NCBI RefSeq assembly: GCF_000189755.2
Contig: NZ_KI912183.1
Coordinates: 1,304,257 to 1,368,256 of the forward strand
Direction of reading: 5' to 3'
Length of the DNA stretch: 64,000 nt
From: Desulfotomaculum nigrificans DSM 574
GTDB lineage: Bacteria > Bacillota > Desulfotomaculia > Desulfotomaculales > Desulfotomaculaceae
Numbering within the stretch: the first letter of the stretch is position 1; each line of letters starts with the position of its first letter. The position numbers and the translations under genes were made by a program. This document shows positions 54,948-63,263 of the stretch, piece by piece. Under the pieces are notes generated by a model. It was not told where the DNA came from. It ran no database searches and saw nothing but the letters and a program-made list of their open reading frames with translations.

Positions 54948-55487
54948 TTAAATAGTTAAATCAAAATCTAATGCAAACCTTTTAATATCTGGATGGCTTA
55001 CTGTTAAAAATGAGCTGCTTTCAGGTGAGAGCAGTAAATTAAACATGCGTTGTAGGTCTTCCTGGCTCATCACGCCAGTTGTTCTGGCACATCCCAAAAC
55101 TCCCAGGGTCCTGATAACTTTTATATTATATTTTTGACAGGCTTTTCTTACTTGGGAGTCATTAGACACACAAAGCAACCCTTTCTCAAAAGCATTACAT
55201 ACAAGGTGCTTATCCGCCGCAGACAATTCTTTTTGTTCTCTGGATAATCTGGCATATAAATTGTAGCCCTCTGCTTTTTCAATAACCACTTTCCGATACC
55301 TGATGTTTTTGTGAATCTCCTTGAATTGTTCATCGTCCAACAATTCAGAAATTACTTCCGCAGGAATACAAACTTCAGAAAAAATCTTGTTTAAGATATA
55401 CAATCCATGAACTTCGTAAAGATCAAATAAGACATTGGCATCCACAATCACAGAACGGTTAAAGAACTGTTTCAGGTGTTCTTTCAT
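54948..55487 (-). CDS. PIN domain protein, possible toxin
   Basis: 179 residues. The PIN RNase fold is indicated by acidic residues in VIVDANVLFDLYE (N-terminal Asp), VISELLDDE, SAADKHLV and VSNDSQVRK, in the expected order. The frame overlaps the end of the XRE/ImmA-like gene by 29 bases, so the two are coupled. GC is visibly lower than the flanking housekeeping genes. With a partner that binds DNA and has a peptidase motif, a toxin-antitoxin or stress module is likely, but not proven. Confidence 0.7.
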   Translation of the reverse strand: MKEHLKQFFNRSVIVDANVLFDLYEVHGLYILNKIFSEVCIPAEVISELLDDEQFKEIHKNIRYRKVVIEKAEGYNLYARLSREQKELSAADKHLVCNAFEKGLLCVSNDSQVRKACQKYNIKVIRTLGVLGCARTTGVMSQEDLQRMFNLLLSPESSSFLTVSHPDIKRFALDFDLTI

Positions 55488-56601
55488 TCTCTATAACCCA
55501 TTCCTTAACCATTTTTCTAGCTTGTAGTAAGGGTATTTCCAGAACCTCGCAAATTTTATTAACAGTGATTTTATCACGCAGGTATAAATCTTTGATCAAC
55601 TCAATCCAATAGCTGTCCTTATTAATCGGTGCTATTGGCCTTGGTTCTGCTTGGGCGTACCCTTTTTTCTTGAGATAACCAATATGGATGCCCTTTTGGT
55701 CTTTACTAATAATGCCATAGTAATGAAGCGCATAAATTAAGCACATGGCACTTACCCGCAGATGTCTTTTGTGCTCCAATACTTCGGAAAGGAAAAAGGG
55801 TTTTTCTTTGTATGATTTCTTGTACCTTTTTATGATGTTACGGGGTACCAAAAAACACATGGCAAAGTGGTTGGCTATTTCCTCGTTAATGTCTTTTTGC
55901 CTGCCGTAAAATAAACAAGAAATATCGCCGGTATATTGGTTCCTATGGAAAATAAGGTGCCCCAGTTCGTGCACAGCACTGAATATTTTCCTCTCCTCCG
56001 GAATATTTTCATCGTTGTTTAAGACGATAAAACTGCCATGTTCAGGGGAGTAGGCAGAAACAGCAAAGATTTTATCATTGTGGAAAGGACAAGCTAGAAG
56101 GTTAATATCTTTCTCCTGAAAAACTTTATAAATATTTTCCGGTATAATATCACTTATCCCAAATTCCTCTCTCTTTTTTAGTGCTATCTCTTCTATGATT
56201 TCTTTTTCTTCAAGGTTAAGTTTTTTTCCGGCAGTTTTTAGATTGTATGATTCGGGCACCATGGCCAGTTTTCGTTCTGACATGGCCAATATTTCTAAAA
56301 CTGTGCTTATCTTACGGTTAATTCTGGACGACAGAATATCGTTGAAGTTCTCTTTGGGATTATCAGCCCTGAACATGAAGGACAATTCGTTGTGTTCTTC
56401 GGCAAGAAAATATTCCAATGGCTTATTAAAGTATCTTGCCAAAACTGCCAGTTTCCCACTGTCTATAATTTGCTTACCTTTAATGTAGTTGCTCATGGTT
56501 TGCCGGGTTACATTAATTAGCTCGGCTAGCTGCTCCAAAGAAACATTGTGGCTGTTTCGTAAATTATCTATGTTACGTCCAATAATAACTGCTATTTCCA
56601 T
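55459..56601 (-). CDS. XRE-type HTH with ImmA/IrrE metallopeptidase domain
   Basis: 380 residues from ATG 56601 behind GGAGGGATG; the longer frame to 56739 has no site. A helix-turn-helix (VSLEQLAELINVTRQTMSNY, residues ~20-40) leads to an ImmA/IrrE domain with the zinc motif HELGH in FSAVHELGHLIFHRN (~210) and EEIANHFAMCFLVP, then a helical C-terminus (VNKICEVLEIPLLQARK). Such proteins often cleave or inactivate repressors in stress or mobile-element switching. Operonic with a PIN protein; AT-rich, suggesting transfer. Confidence 0.85.
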   Translation of the reverse strand: MEIAVIIGRNIDNLRNSHNVSLEQLAELINVTRQTMSNYIKGKQIIDSGKLAVLARYFNKPLEYFLAEEHNELSFMFRADNPKENFNDILSSRINRKISTVLEILAMSERKLAMVPESYNLKTAGKKLNLEEKEIIEEIALKKREEFGISDIIPENIYKVFQEKDINLLACPFHNDKIFAVSAYSPEHGSFIVLNNDENIPEERKIFSAVHELGHLIFHRNQYTGDISCLFYGRQKDINEEIANHFAMCFLVPRNIIKRYKKSYKEKPFFLSEVLEHKRHLRVSAMCLIYALHYYGIISKDQKGIHIGYLKKKGYAQAEPRPIAPINKDSYWIELIKDLYLRDKITVNKICEVLEIPLLQARKMVKEWVIENERTPETVL

Positions 56602-56699
56602 AAAGCATCCCTCCGGTAAATATATTTTACATTTATTTATAAAGTTATTCAATAATACGTAAAAATATTTACCGCAGGAATTTGCTAAACAAAATTGTG

Positions 56700-57049
56700 A
56701 GCAATTGGGATAGTCTATAAGCCGTTGTGGCTTCACCACTCTCTCTTATAGATAGGTCTCTGTTCAGAGACAACTGCTATCAACAAATTTCCTCGAACGC
56801 ACCGTTCTTAGCCTGCCCTGACCTTCGGCCTTTCTCTTTTTACGAGCACTATGGCCTCTGCTGATTTCTGCCGACTTAGCCGAATATAACAGCCTCAAAT
56901 GTGATTAGTGTACCTCAGGTCGGGAATTTGCTTCCAGCTTCTTTCAGATTCCACCTCACGATGGACACCCTTGCTCTTGGCTAATAGTTGGTGTTGCCAA
57001 CCCCTGTTCTGGACTTTCACCATAGAGCTATCGCCTATGCCGGGCATAC
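56700..57049 (-). mobile_element. group IIC intron remnant (5' part, no reverse transcriptase)
   Basis: Read on minus from 57049, the sequence begins GTATGCCCGGCATAGGC and continues with GGTGAAAGTCC, CAAGGGTGTCCATCGTGAGG and GGAATCTGAAAGAAGC, close to domain I of group IIC introns such as those of Bacillus halodurans and Oceanobacillus. Comparable sequence runs for ~350 bases and then fades. No reverse-transcriptase frame and no domain V was found. It starts two bases past a strong terminator hairpin, the known target of IIC introns. Confidence 0.75.
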
Positions 57050-57050
57050 C

Positions 57051-57091
57051 ACTAAGAAATCCCTGCCGCCTCGCAAGGCAGCAGGGATTTC
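57051..57091 (-). terminator. terminator hairpin of the small upstream gene, intron target
   Basis: AAGAAATCCCTGC and GCAGGGATTTCTT form a stem around CGCCTCGCAAG-type loop. It directly follows the small gene's stop on the minus strand and directly precedes the intron remnant, which has taken the place of the T tract. Confidence 0.8.
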
Positions 57092-57256
57092 TTAGCTGGA
57101 CTTAGTTGTTGGCCGGTTATTTAGTTGGTTTCTATTATTGCGTTTTTTAGCAGCTTTCACGCCGGGGGCAATTTCGCCTGGTTTGCCATATTTAGCCCAT
57201 AGCTCCTTGAGTTCATCGGTAGACAACACATAGTCGTGGACTTGATTGTCAGCCAA
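57092..57256 (-). CDS. small protein of 54 residues
   Basis: Too short for a usual scan but well supported: TTG 57256 lies ten bases after GGGAGAGG, and a perfect terminator follows the stop. Sequence starts MADNQVHDYVLSTDELKELW and ends in a Lys/Arg/Asn-rich tail (AAKKRNNRNQLNNRPTTKSS). No membrane segment. An in-frame GTG at 57265 is a less likely start. Function unknown; perhaps a nucleic-acid-binding or small acid-soluble-type protein. Confidence 0.6.
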   Translation of the reverse strand: MADNQVHDYVLSTDELKELWAKYGKPGEIAPGVKAAKKRNNRNQLNNRPTTKSS

Positions 57257-57358
57257 AACAAACACCCCTCTCCCAACGACTTGTTTTTAAAACCGAAACT
57301 ATTTCCTTATTTTATACGTGAGGGAAATTTAATTCAACAGGTAAATTTTTGCATTTAA

Positions 57359-58264
57359 TTAGCTTACTGATTCTTTCTTTGGGCCGGTGGTGTCCGGGAT
57401 GAAAGAGGTAATGGCTACCCCGGCTAATATCATGGCACCGCCGATAAAAAAGTTTGTTTCTAAATGTTCATTAAGAATAAGCCAACCCAGCAGGGAGCCC
57501 AGTACCGGCTGCACAAAGAAAAATATAGCTGCCGAAGAAGCATCCATCAGCTCGAAACCTTTATTCCAAAAGTAAAAGGCGCCGGCTGTGGAGACAATGC
57601 CCAGATAGAGAATACCTAACCAAACCCAGTGGTTGGCCAAAGGGTGGGCCGGCAGTTTGGTTAACTCCCAAAGGGATAAGGGACCGGTAAAAACCACCCC
57701 AAACAGAGAGGCGTATAATGTTACGGCCAGGGATGAGTATTTCCGGGTGGCTATTTTCCCCAGTACCGAATATAAAGCCCAACTTACGGCCGCCAGCACC
57801 AGAAATAAGTTTCCCGCCAAGCTGCCACCGGCCAAATCCTCGCCGCCAATACCCACCACCACTCCTACCCCGGCGGTGGCTATTACCAGGGCGATAATTT
57901 TGGTCAGGGTTATTTTTTCTTTTAACAAGAGTACCCCAAATATGACGATAAAGGCCGGTGAGGCAGAGGTGATGACTGCCCCCATGTGGGCCGAGGATAG
58001 CCAGGTGCCGGCAAATTGAGCACCAATGGAGACGGTGTAGCCGATAAAGCCCAACCAGGCCATTAATTTAATATCCTCTTTGGCCACCGGTTTATCCCGG
58101 GTGGCCAAGAAAATTAACCCTAATACAACAGAGGCAATAATGAACCTTAAAACCACCAGGGTCAGGGGAGGTACAAAGTCTAACACATATTTACTTACCA
58201 CATACATACCGCCCCAAATACCGGCGGCCAGAGACAGGTAAAAGGCACCCAACAATTTTTCCAT
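57359..58264 (-). CDS. EamA/DMT family transporter
   Basis: 301 residues from ATG 58264 behind AGAGGT, with about ten hydrophobic spans arranged as two EamA repeats (~5-145 and ~155-290). Typical segments are LVVLRFIIASVVLG and AAIFFFVQPVLGSLLGWLI. Probably exports small metabolites such as amino acids; substrate unknown. Confidence 0.88.
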   Translation of the reverse strand: MEKLLGAFYLSLAAGIWGGMYVVSKYVLDFVPPLTLVVLRFIIASVVLGLIFLATRDKPVAKEDIKLMAWLGFIGYTVSIGAQFAGTWLSSAHMGAVITSASPAFIVIFGVLLLKEKITLTKIIALVIATAGVGVVVGIGGEDLAGGSLAGNLFLVLAAVSWALYSVLGKIATRKYSSLAVTLYASLFGVVFTGPLSLWELTKLPAHPLANHWVWLGILYLGIVSTAGAFYFWNKGFELMDASSAAIFFFVQPVLGSLLGWLILNEHLETNFFIGGAMILAGVAITSFIPDTTGPKKESVS

Positions 58265-58355
58265 ACAGCTAACCTCTTTCAACAGATATTACAAATAGAC
58301 ATTATAAAGTAACCCTGGCCAGTACCAGGGTATTTAAGTTTATTACCGAAGGAAA

Positions 58356-58601
58356 TTAATGAGGGGGGTGAAATTTACAAGGACCGCTGTTTAAATATAG
58401 TATCCAGCGTTTGGCCTCCATTACTCTTTTTTCCAAATTTCTCACCAGGGGAGCCAGTTCTTGCACCGAGTAACTCCCCTGGGGACGGTGGTTAAAGACA
58501 TCCAGTAATACCTTTTCAATTTGTTCGGCGGTATAACCCAGGGCCTGCATAGAAAGCATGGCCCGCTCAATGCGCCAGAGTAGCTCCAGGCGTTCAGACA
58601 T
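58356..58601 (-). CDS. small uncharacterised protein
   Basis: 81 residues, ATG 58601 with only a weak ribosome site. Helical, charged composition (LELLWRIERAMLSMQ, LAPLVRNLEKRVMEAKRW), no membrane span. Not recognised; lies alone between the transporter and tex. Confidence 0.5.
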   Translation of the reverse strand: MSERLELLWRIERAMLSMQALGYTAEQIEKVLLDVFNHRPQGSYSVQELAPLVRNLEKRVMEAKRWILYLNSGPCKFHPPH

Positions 58602-58755
58602 CTTACGCCACGTCCTTTTCCGCGGGGCATAATTACATATATATTATACATGTTTTTCGCTAATATTTTAAGTCCCTTTTGGAAAAAGAACAAACTTTTA
58701 GAAATACTCATGTATTCCGATAAGTCCTTGGCTAACTGATAACATAAGTACCAGC

Positions 58756-60915
58756 CTAGGACAACTTCATACTCAGGGCCACCCGTCCCCTTTCCAGATC
58801 AACTGACAGCACTCTGACATCCACTATGTCCCCCACTGCCACCACATCCAGCGGGTGGCGGAATGGGCGGTCGCTTAGCTCAGAGCGGTGGACCAATCCA
58901 TCATTTTTCAAACCAATGTCCACAAAGGCACCAAAGTCCACTACGTTGCGCACAGTTCCTTTTAAGACCATGCCGGGCTGTAAGTCCTCTATTTTTAATA
59001 CATCTGTACGGAACAGGGGGCCGGGTAAATCTTCCCGGGGGTCCCGGCCGGGCCGCAGCAGCCCGTCAATTATATCCCTCAGGGTTGGTACGCCTGTTGC
59101 CAACATTTTGGCGGTTTCCTCCACATTAATCTTACTTAACTTGGACCTGATCTCCGGGCTGCCCAGGTCAGATTCGTCACAGCCGATTTGCTGCAGCAGT
59201 TTTTGGGCCACCGGATAGGACTCCGGGTGAATACCGGTATTATCCAGGGGGTTGACACCGCCGGGAATCCGCAAGAACCCGACACTTTGTTCAAAGGCTT
59301 TGGGTCCCAGCCGGGGAACTTTTTTGAGCTGACTGCGTTCTTTAAACTGACCGTTTTCCTCCCGATATTTGACGATATTATTGGCCACGGTGGAGTTGAT
59401 ACCGGAAACATAGGACAGCAGGGAAGGTGAAGCTGTATTTAAGTCCACCCCCACCATATTCACCGCTGATTCCACTACCCCTTTGAGGCTTTCCTCCAAC
59501 CGCTTGGGTGCCACATCGTGTTGGTATTGCCCCACGCCGATGGACCTGGGCTCAATTTTTACCAACTCGGCCAGGGGGTCCTGCAATCTTCTGGCAATGG
59601 AAACGGCACTGCGCTGGGCCACATCCAGCTCCGGAAATTCTTTAGCCGCCAATTCAGAAGCTGAGTACACGCTGGCTCCGGCTTCATTAACAATGATATA
59701 TTTAACATTTGACCAACCCTGGTCCTGAATCAGCTCCGCCACAAACTGCTCGGTTTCCCTGGAAGCTGTACCGTTACCAATGGCAATAATATCAACCTTA
59801 TATTTATCCACCAGGCGGATAATTTCCGTTCTGGATTCCGCCACTTTGTTTTGGGGTGGGGTAGGGTAAATTACCCCTACCTCCAGGAGTTTACCGGTGG
59901 CGTCTACTACCGCCCACTTGCAGCCGGTGCGATAGGCAGGGTCCAGACCTAAAACAACTTTCCCTTTAACCGGCGGCTGCAGCAACAGCTGGCGCAGGTT
60001 TTTGGAGAATACCGTGATGGCCTGTTCTTCCCCTTTATCGGTTAGCTGGTTGCGGATATCCCGTTCCACTGTGGGAGCTAAAAGTCTGCGGTAACCGTCT
60101 TGCACGGCGGCCTTAAGTAAGTCCGCGGCCCCGGATTTAGCCGGAATCCACCGGCGGTTAAGCTGCTCTAAAATTACATCCTCGTTAACCTCGATTTTTA
60201 CCCTTAAAATATCTTCTTTTTCGCCCCGGTTAATGGCCAAAATTCGGTGCGGCGGTACAAATTTAACCGGTTCCCGGTGTTCGTAGTACATGCGGTAAAC
60301 TCCCCGCTCATCAGCAGCCTGGTCTTTTACCTCGGTAACCAGTTCCCCGCGCCGGAAGGTAAATTCCCGGACCCAGCCCCTGGTTTCCGGGTCGTCCGAC
60401 ACCATTTCCGCCACAATGTCCATGGCCCCTTGCAAAGCCTCTTCTCCATTGTTAACCCCGGCATCCGGATTAACGTAGTTTAATGCTTCCGCAGCCGGGT
60501 CAGCCCCCGGAGGGGCCTGGAATAACCACCGGGCCAGGGGCTCCAGGCCTTTTTCCCTGGCCACACTGGCCCGGGTTTTTCTTTTGGGCCGGAAGGGCTG
60601 GTACAAATCCTCCACGGCGGTAACTGTCTCGGCAGCTAAAATGGCTTGTTTCAGTTCTTCCGTCAATTTACCCTGTTCTTCAATGGAATGAATGACCTCT
60701 TCTTTACGTTTAGCCAGGTTACGTAAAGAAGTCATTCTTTCCTCAATCTTTCTGATTTGCACCTCATCCAGTTCGCCGGTAACTTCTTTACGGTAACGGG
60801 CAATGAAGGGCACGGTGTTGCCATCATCTAAAAGCTTAACGGTTTGTGCCACCTGTTTTTCTCCAATGGCCAACTCCCGGGCTATTTGTTTATACATAAT
60901 AGTTTCATCTGACAC
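58756..60915 (-). CDS. tex: Tex family RNA-binding transcription accessory protein
   Basis: 719 residues. N-terminal Tex domain (VPFIARYRKEVTGELDE at ~35-51), an RNase H-like YqgF fold (VLGLDPAYRTGCKWAVVD), helix-hairpin-helix motifs (LNTASPSLLSYVSGI, LKKVPRLGPKAFEQSVGFL) and a C-terminal S1 domain (VDFGAFVDIGLKNDGLVHRS). Binds nucleic acids and influences transcription. GTG 60915 is used; the AAAGGAGC site is rather far (~14 bases), so the exact start is uncertain. Confidence 0.93.
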   Translation of the reverse strand: MSDETIMYKQIARELAIGEKQVAQTVKLLDDGNTVPFIARYRKEVTGELDEVQIRKIEERMTSLRNLAKRKEEVIHSIEEQGKLTEELKQAILAAETVTAVEDLYQPFRPKRKTRASVAREKGLEPLARWLFQAPPGADPAAEALNYVNPDAGVNNGEEALQGAMDIVAEMVSDDPETRGWVREFTFRRGELVTEVKDQAADERGVYRMYYEHREPVKFVPPHRILAINRGEKEDILRVKIEVNEDVILEQLNRRWIPAKSGAADLLKAAVQDGYRRLLAPTVERDIRNQLTDKGEEQAITVFSKNLRQLLLQPPVKGKVVLGLDPAYRTGCKWAVVDATGKLLEVGVIYPTPPQNKVAESRTEIIRLVDKYKVDIIAIGNGTASRETEQFVAELIQDQGWSNVKYIIVNEAGASVYSASELAAKEFPELDVAQRSAVSIARRLQDPLAELVKIEPRSIGVGQYQHDVAPKRLEESLKGVVESAVNMVGVDLNTASPSLLSYVSGINSTVANNIVKYREENGQFKERSQLKKVPRLGPKAFEQSVGFLRIPGGVNPLDNTGIHPESYPVAQKLLQQIGCDESDLGSPEIRSKLSKINVEETAKMLATGVPTLRDIIDGLLRPGRDPREDLPGPLFRTDVLKIEDLQPGMVLKGTVRNVVDFGAFVDIGLKNDGLVHRSELSDRPFRHPLDVVAVGDIVDVRVLSVDLERGRVALSMKLS

Positions 60916-61083
60916 GGTAATAATTTTTCACGCTCCTTTAGAGTCATTGCCAAAAATAGAGTATTCAACATCAAATCTCTGCCTTCCTGCTAAATATTGT
61001 AACCAGCAGGTTATTTTTCCCATATTCTAAAGCAGATTTTCCAGTCTAACCAACCACCTAATTTAATGCCGCCCCTTGACTAA

Positions 61084-61138
61084 TACTGCTTTTCTTTGGG
61101 GTCCCGCTGTTAGCTGTTAGCTGTTGGCTTTTGGCTTG
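61084..61138. repeat. heptad-type intergenic repeat, copy 6
   Basis: TGCTTTTCTTTGGGGTCCC is followed by GCTGTTA/GCTGTTA/GCTGTTG units with 7-base period and GCTTTTGGCTTGC. Lies between tex and the activase gene. Confidence 0.75.
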
Positions 61139-61141
61139 CAG

Positions 61142-61176
61142 ACAGAAAATGCCCGTTATTAACGGGCATTTTCTGT
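61142..61176. terminator. perfect-stem terminator after the activase gene
   Basis: ACAGAAAATGCCCGTT and AACGGGCATTTTCTGT pair over 16 bases around ATT, directly beside the gene's stop. A T tract is built into the stem on either strand. Confidence 0.8.
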
Positions 61177-62163
61177 TTAGCTTACGCTGCCGGCTGTTTG
61201 CTCCACTGATACAGCATTGGACCACTTGCCGCAGCGGTCTCCCCAGCGGGCGATAATCTTGCCCGCCTCGGCCATCTCGATAACTTCACACAGGTTGGGG
61301 CAGCCGTCACATTCAAAGGAACCTGCTTTATATTCCATGTCGGCTACGCCAAAACCTTTAAACCTGGTGGGCACACCCCTGGCCACGGCTTCCTTAGCCA
61401 ATAAAGCGGCCCCCACGGCACCCATCACATTGAAGTATTTGGGCACAATTACTTCCATGCCTAAGGCCCGTTCAAAGGCCCGCCTCATGCCGGCATTGGC
61501 CGCCACCCCACCCTGGAATGCCACCGGCGCCAGGATTTCTTTCCCTTTACCCACATTATTCAGGTAGTTTCGCACCAGCGCTTCACAGAGGCCGGCTAAA
61601 ATGTCTTCCAGATTAAAGCCCATTTGCTGTTTGTGAATCATGTCTGACTCGGCAAAAACAGCACAGCGGCCGGCTATCCGGACAGGAGTCTTGCCTTGTA
61701 AAGCCAGGTCCCCAAATTCTTCAATGGCAATGTTTAATCGGCTGGCCTGTTGATCCAAAAAGCTCCCGGTACCGGCGGCACATACTGTGTTCATGGCAAA
61801 ATCAGCCACTACACCATTGCGCAGGATAATGATTTTACTATCCTGGCCCCCTATTTCCAAAACTGTTTGTACCCCCGGCACCAGATGACTGGCGGCCACG
61901 GCATGGGCGGTGATTTCATTTTTCACCGCATCCGCCCCCACCACAATACCGGTTAGCTGGCGTCCGCTACCGGTGGTGCCAACCCCCCGGATCACGGTTT
62001 GCTGGGGCAATGCTTCTCTTATTTGCCTTAAACCCCGCTGGACAGTGGCCACCGGCTGCCCGTTGGTACGCAGGTACAGGCTTTCTAATACATTGGTATC
62101 ATCATCCATAAAAACAATATTGGTGCTGACAGATCCTACATCAATGCCAAGGTAACCTTTCAC
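61177..62163 (-). CDS. acyl-CoA dehydratase activase (2-hydroxyacyl-CoA dehydratase activator type)
   Basis: 328 residues, ASKHA-fold ATPase. GIDVGSVSTNIV at residues ~5-16, EIGGQDSKII, MNTVCAAGTGSFLDQQA (first cluster Cys) and a C-terminal Cys cluster (FECDGCPNLCEVIE). Activators of this family deliver an electron to 2-hydroxyacyl-CoA dehydratases with ATP; BcrA/BadF subunits are related. GTG 62163 overlaps the preceding stop by one base. Function with its two neighbours is likely, but its acceptor enzyme is not identified. Confidence 0.85.
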   Translation of the reverse strand: MKGYLGIDVGSVSTNIVFMDDDTNVLESLYLRTNGQPVATVQRGLRQIREALPQQTVIRGVGTTGSGRQLTGIVVGADAVKNEITAHAVAASHLVPGVQTVLEIGGQDSKIIILRNGVVADFAMNTVCAAGTGSFLDQQASRLNIAIEEFGDLALQGKTPVRIAGRCAVFAESDMIHKQQMGFNLEDILAGLCEALVRNYLNNVGKGKEILAPVAFQGGVAANAGMRRAFERALGMEVIVPKYFNVMGAVGAALLAKEAVARGVPTRFKGFGVADMEYKAGSFECDGCPNLCEVIEMAEAGKIIARWGDRCGKWSNAVSVEQTAGSVS

Positions 62164-63263
62164 TAGGAAGTTAAAGCCTCCTTTTGCTCGTGCTTTCTAT
62201 GCAGTAAATCCACAAAAGCTTCCAACCGGGTGATCATGCCGGCCTCGCCGGAATGTTCATCCATAATCAGGGTCATGGTGGGCATACCGGTGTCTTCACT
62301 GACCCGGGGTAAAATACTCTGGGCCACTATTTCCGGCATACAGGTAAAGGGTAAAATTTGAATGGCCCCGTCAAAGCCCTGCCGGGCATACCACACCGCG
62401 CTGCCCACCGTTTCCTCACCATGTCCCCCCACAAAGTGGTTCAGATAGGGTGAGGCCACCTTTCTAAACCGCTGGCTGCTGCGGACATTTTTTAACAGAC
62501 CCATGAACAGGTGGTCGTTGATCCATTCACTGAGCATGATGGAGCGATCCACCTCAACACCCATTTGGCCCAGATGCCGCTCTATGTTTTGATTGGCAAA
62601 GGGCTCCAGCAGGGTATAAATCTCCCCAATGACCGCCACTTTTAAAACAGGCCGGTTTTTATCCACCGGCACCGCCTGCATAATTTCCCTGGCCCGGTTT
62701 AAGGCCGCAGGCAAAGTACCGGGGCTATCGGCCCGGTCAATTTCGTCTATGGCTTGTTTTAAGGCCCGGTCGGTGGCCCCGGCTTTTAACTCCCGGGGCC
62801 GGATTTGATAAGACATTCTCTCAATTTCGTCAGTGGCCCTGGCCTTTAAATAGCCATAACGAATGGCATTAATCACTTTAATCCAGGGACGGTTACCGGT
62901 GATCTGCCGGATGCGGGTCAATAGTTCGCCAATATGTTTTTCCGGCGGTTCCAGCACCACCAGGTGATAGTCTACAGCCAGATCCTTTAATATTTCATGC
63001 TCCACATAGGCGTAATAACCAAAACGGCAGGGGCCGCAGCCCCCGGCCATCATAATGGTATCCGCCCCCTGTTCCTTGACCTCCAGGAAGTTGCCTATGT
63101 TTAACTTAAGGGGCAGGCAGGCAAATTCCGGGGCATTTTTAGCCCCCAGGGTCAAGGTGCGCTTACTGCAGGGTGGTGGCACCACCACGTCAATGTCCAG
63201 GTATTTAAACATGGCCTTGAGGGGCACATACATATAACCCATGTGCGGAAAAGTTACTTTCAT
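62163..63263 (-). CDS. 2-hydroxyacyl-CoA dehydratase/DUF2229-type CoA activase-related protein
   Basis: 366 residues. Conserved features: PCSKRTLTLGAKNAPEFACLP with clustered Cys, AGGCGPCRFGYYA with possible cluster ligands, and the C-terminal INDHLF... FTCMPE and LIMDEHSGEAGMITRLEAF motifs. The last motif recurs, as SINLDEHTGEAGVITRLEA, in the next gene. It overlaps that gene by 4 bases and the activase by 1, so all three are coupled. Related to HgdB-like subunits; precise reaction unknown. Confidence 0.8.
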   Translation of the reverse strand: MKVTFPHMGYMYVPLKAMFKYLDIDVVVPPPCSKRTLTLGAKNAPEFACLPLKLNIGNFLEVKEQGADTIMMAGGCGPCRFGYYAYVEHEILKDLAVDYHLVVLEPPEKHIGELLTRIRQITGNRPWIKVINAIRYGYLKARATDEIERMSYQIRPRELKAGATDRALKQAIDEIDRADSPGTLPAALNRAREIMQAVPVDKNRPVLKVAVIGEIYTLLEPFANQNIERHLGQMGVEVDRSIMLSEWINDHLFMGLLKNVRSSQRFRKVASPYLNHFVGGHGEETVGSAVWYARQGFDGAIQILPFTCMPEIVAQSILPRVSEDTGMPTMTLIMDEHSGEAGMITRLEAFVDLLHRKHEQKEALTS

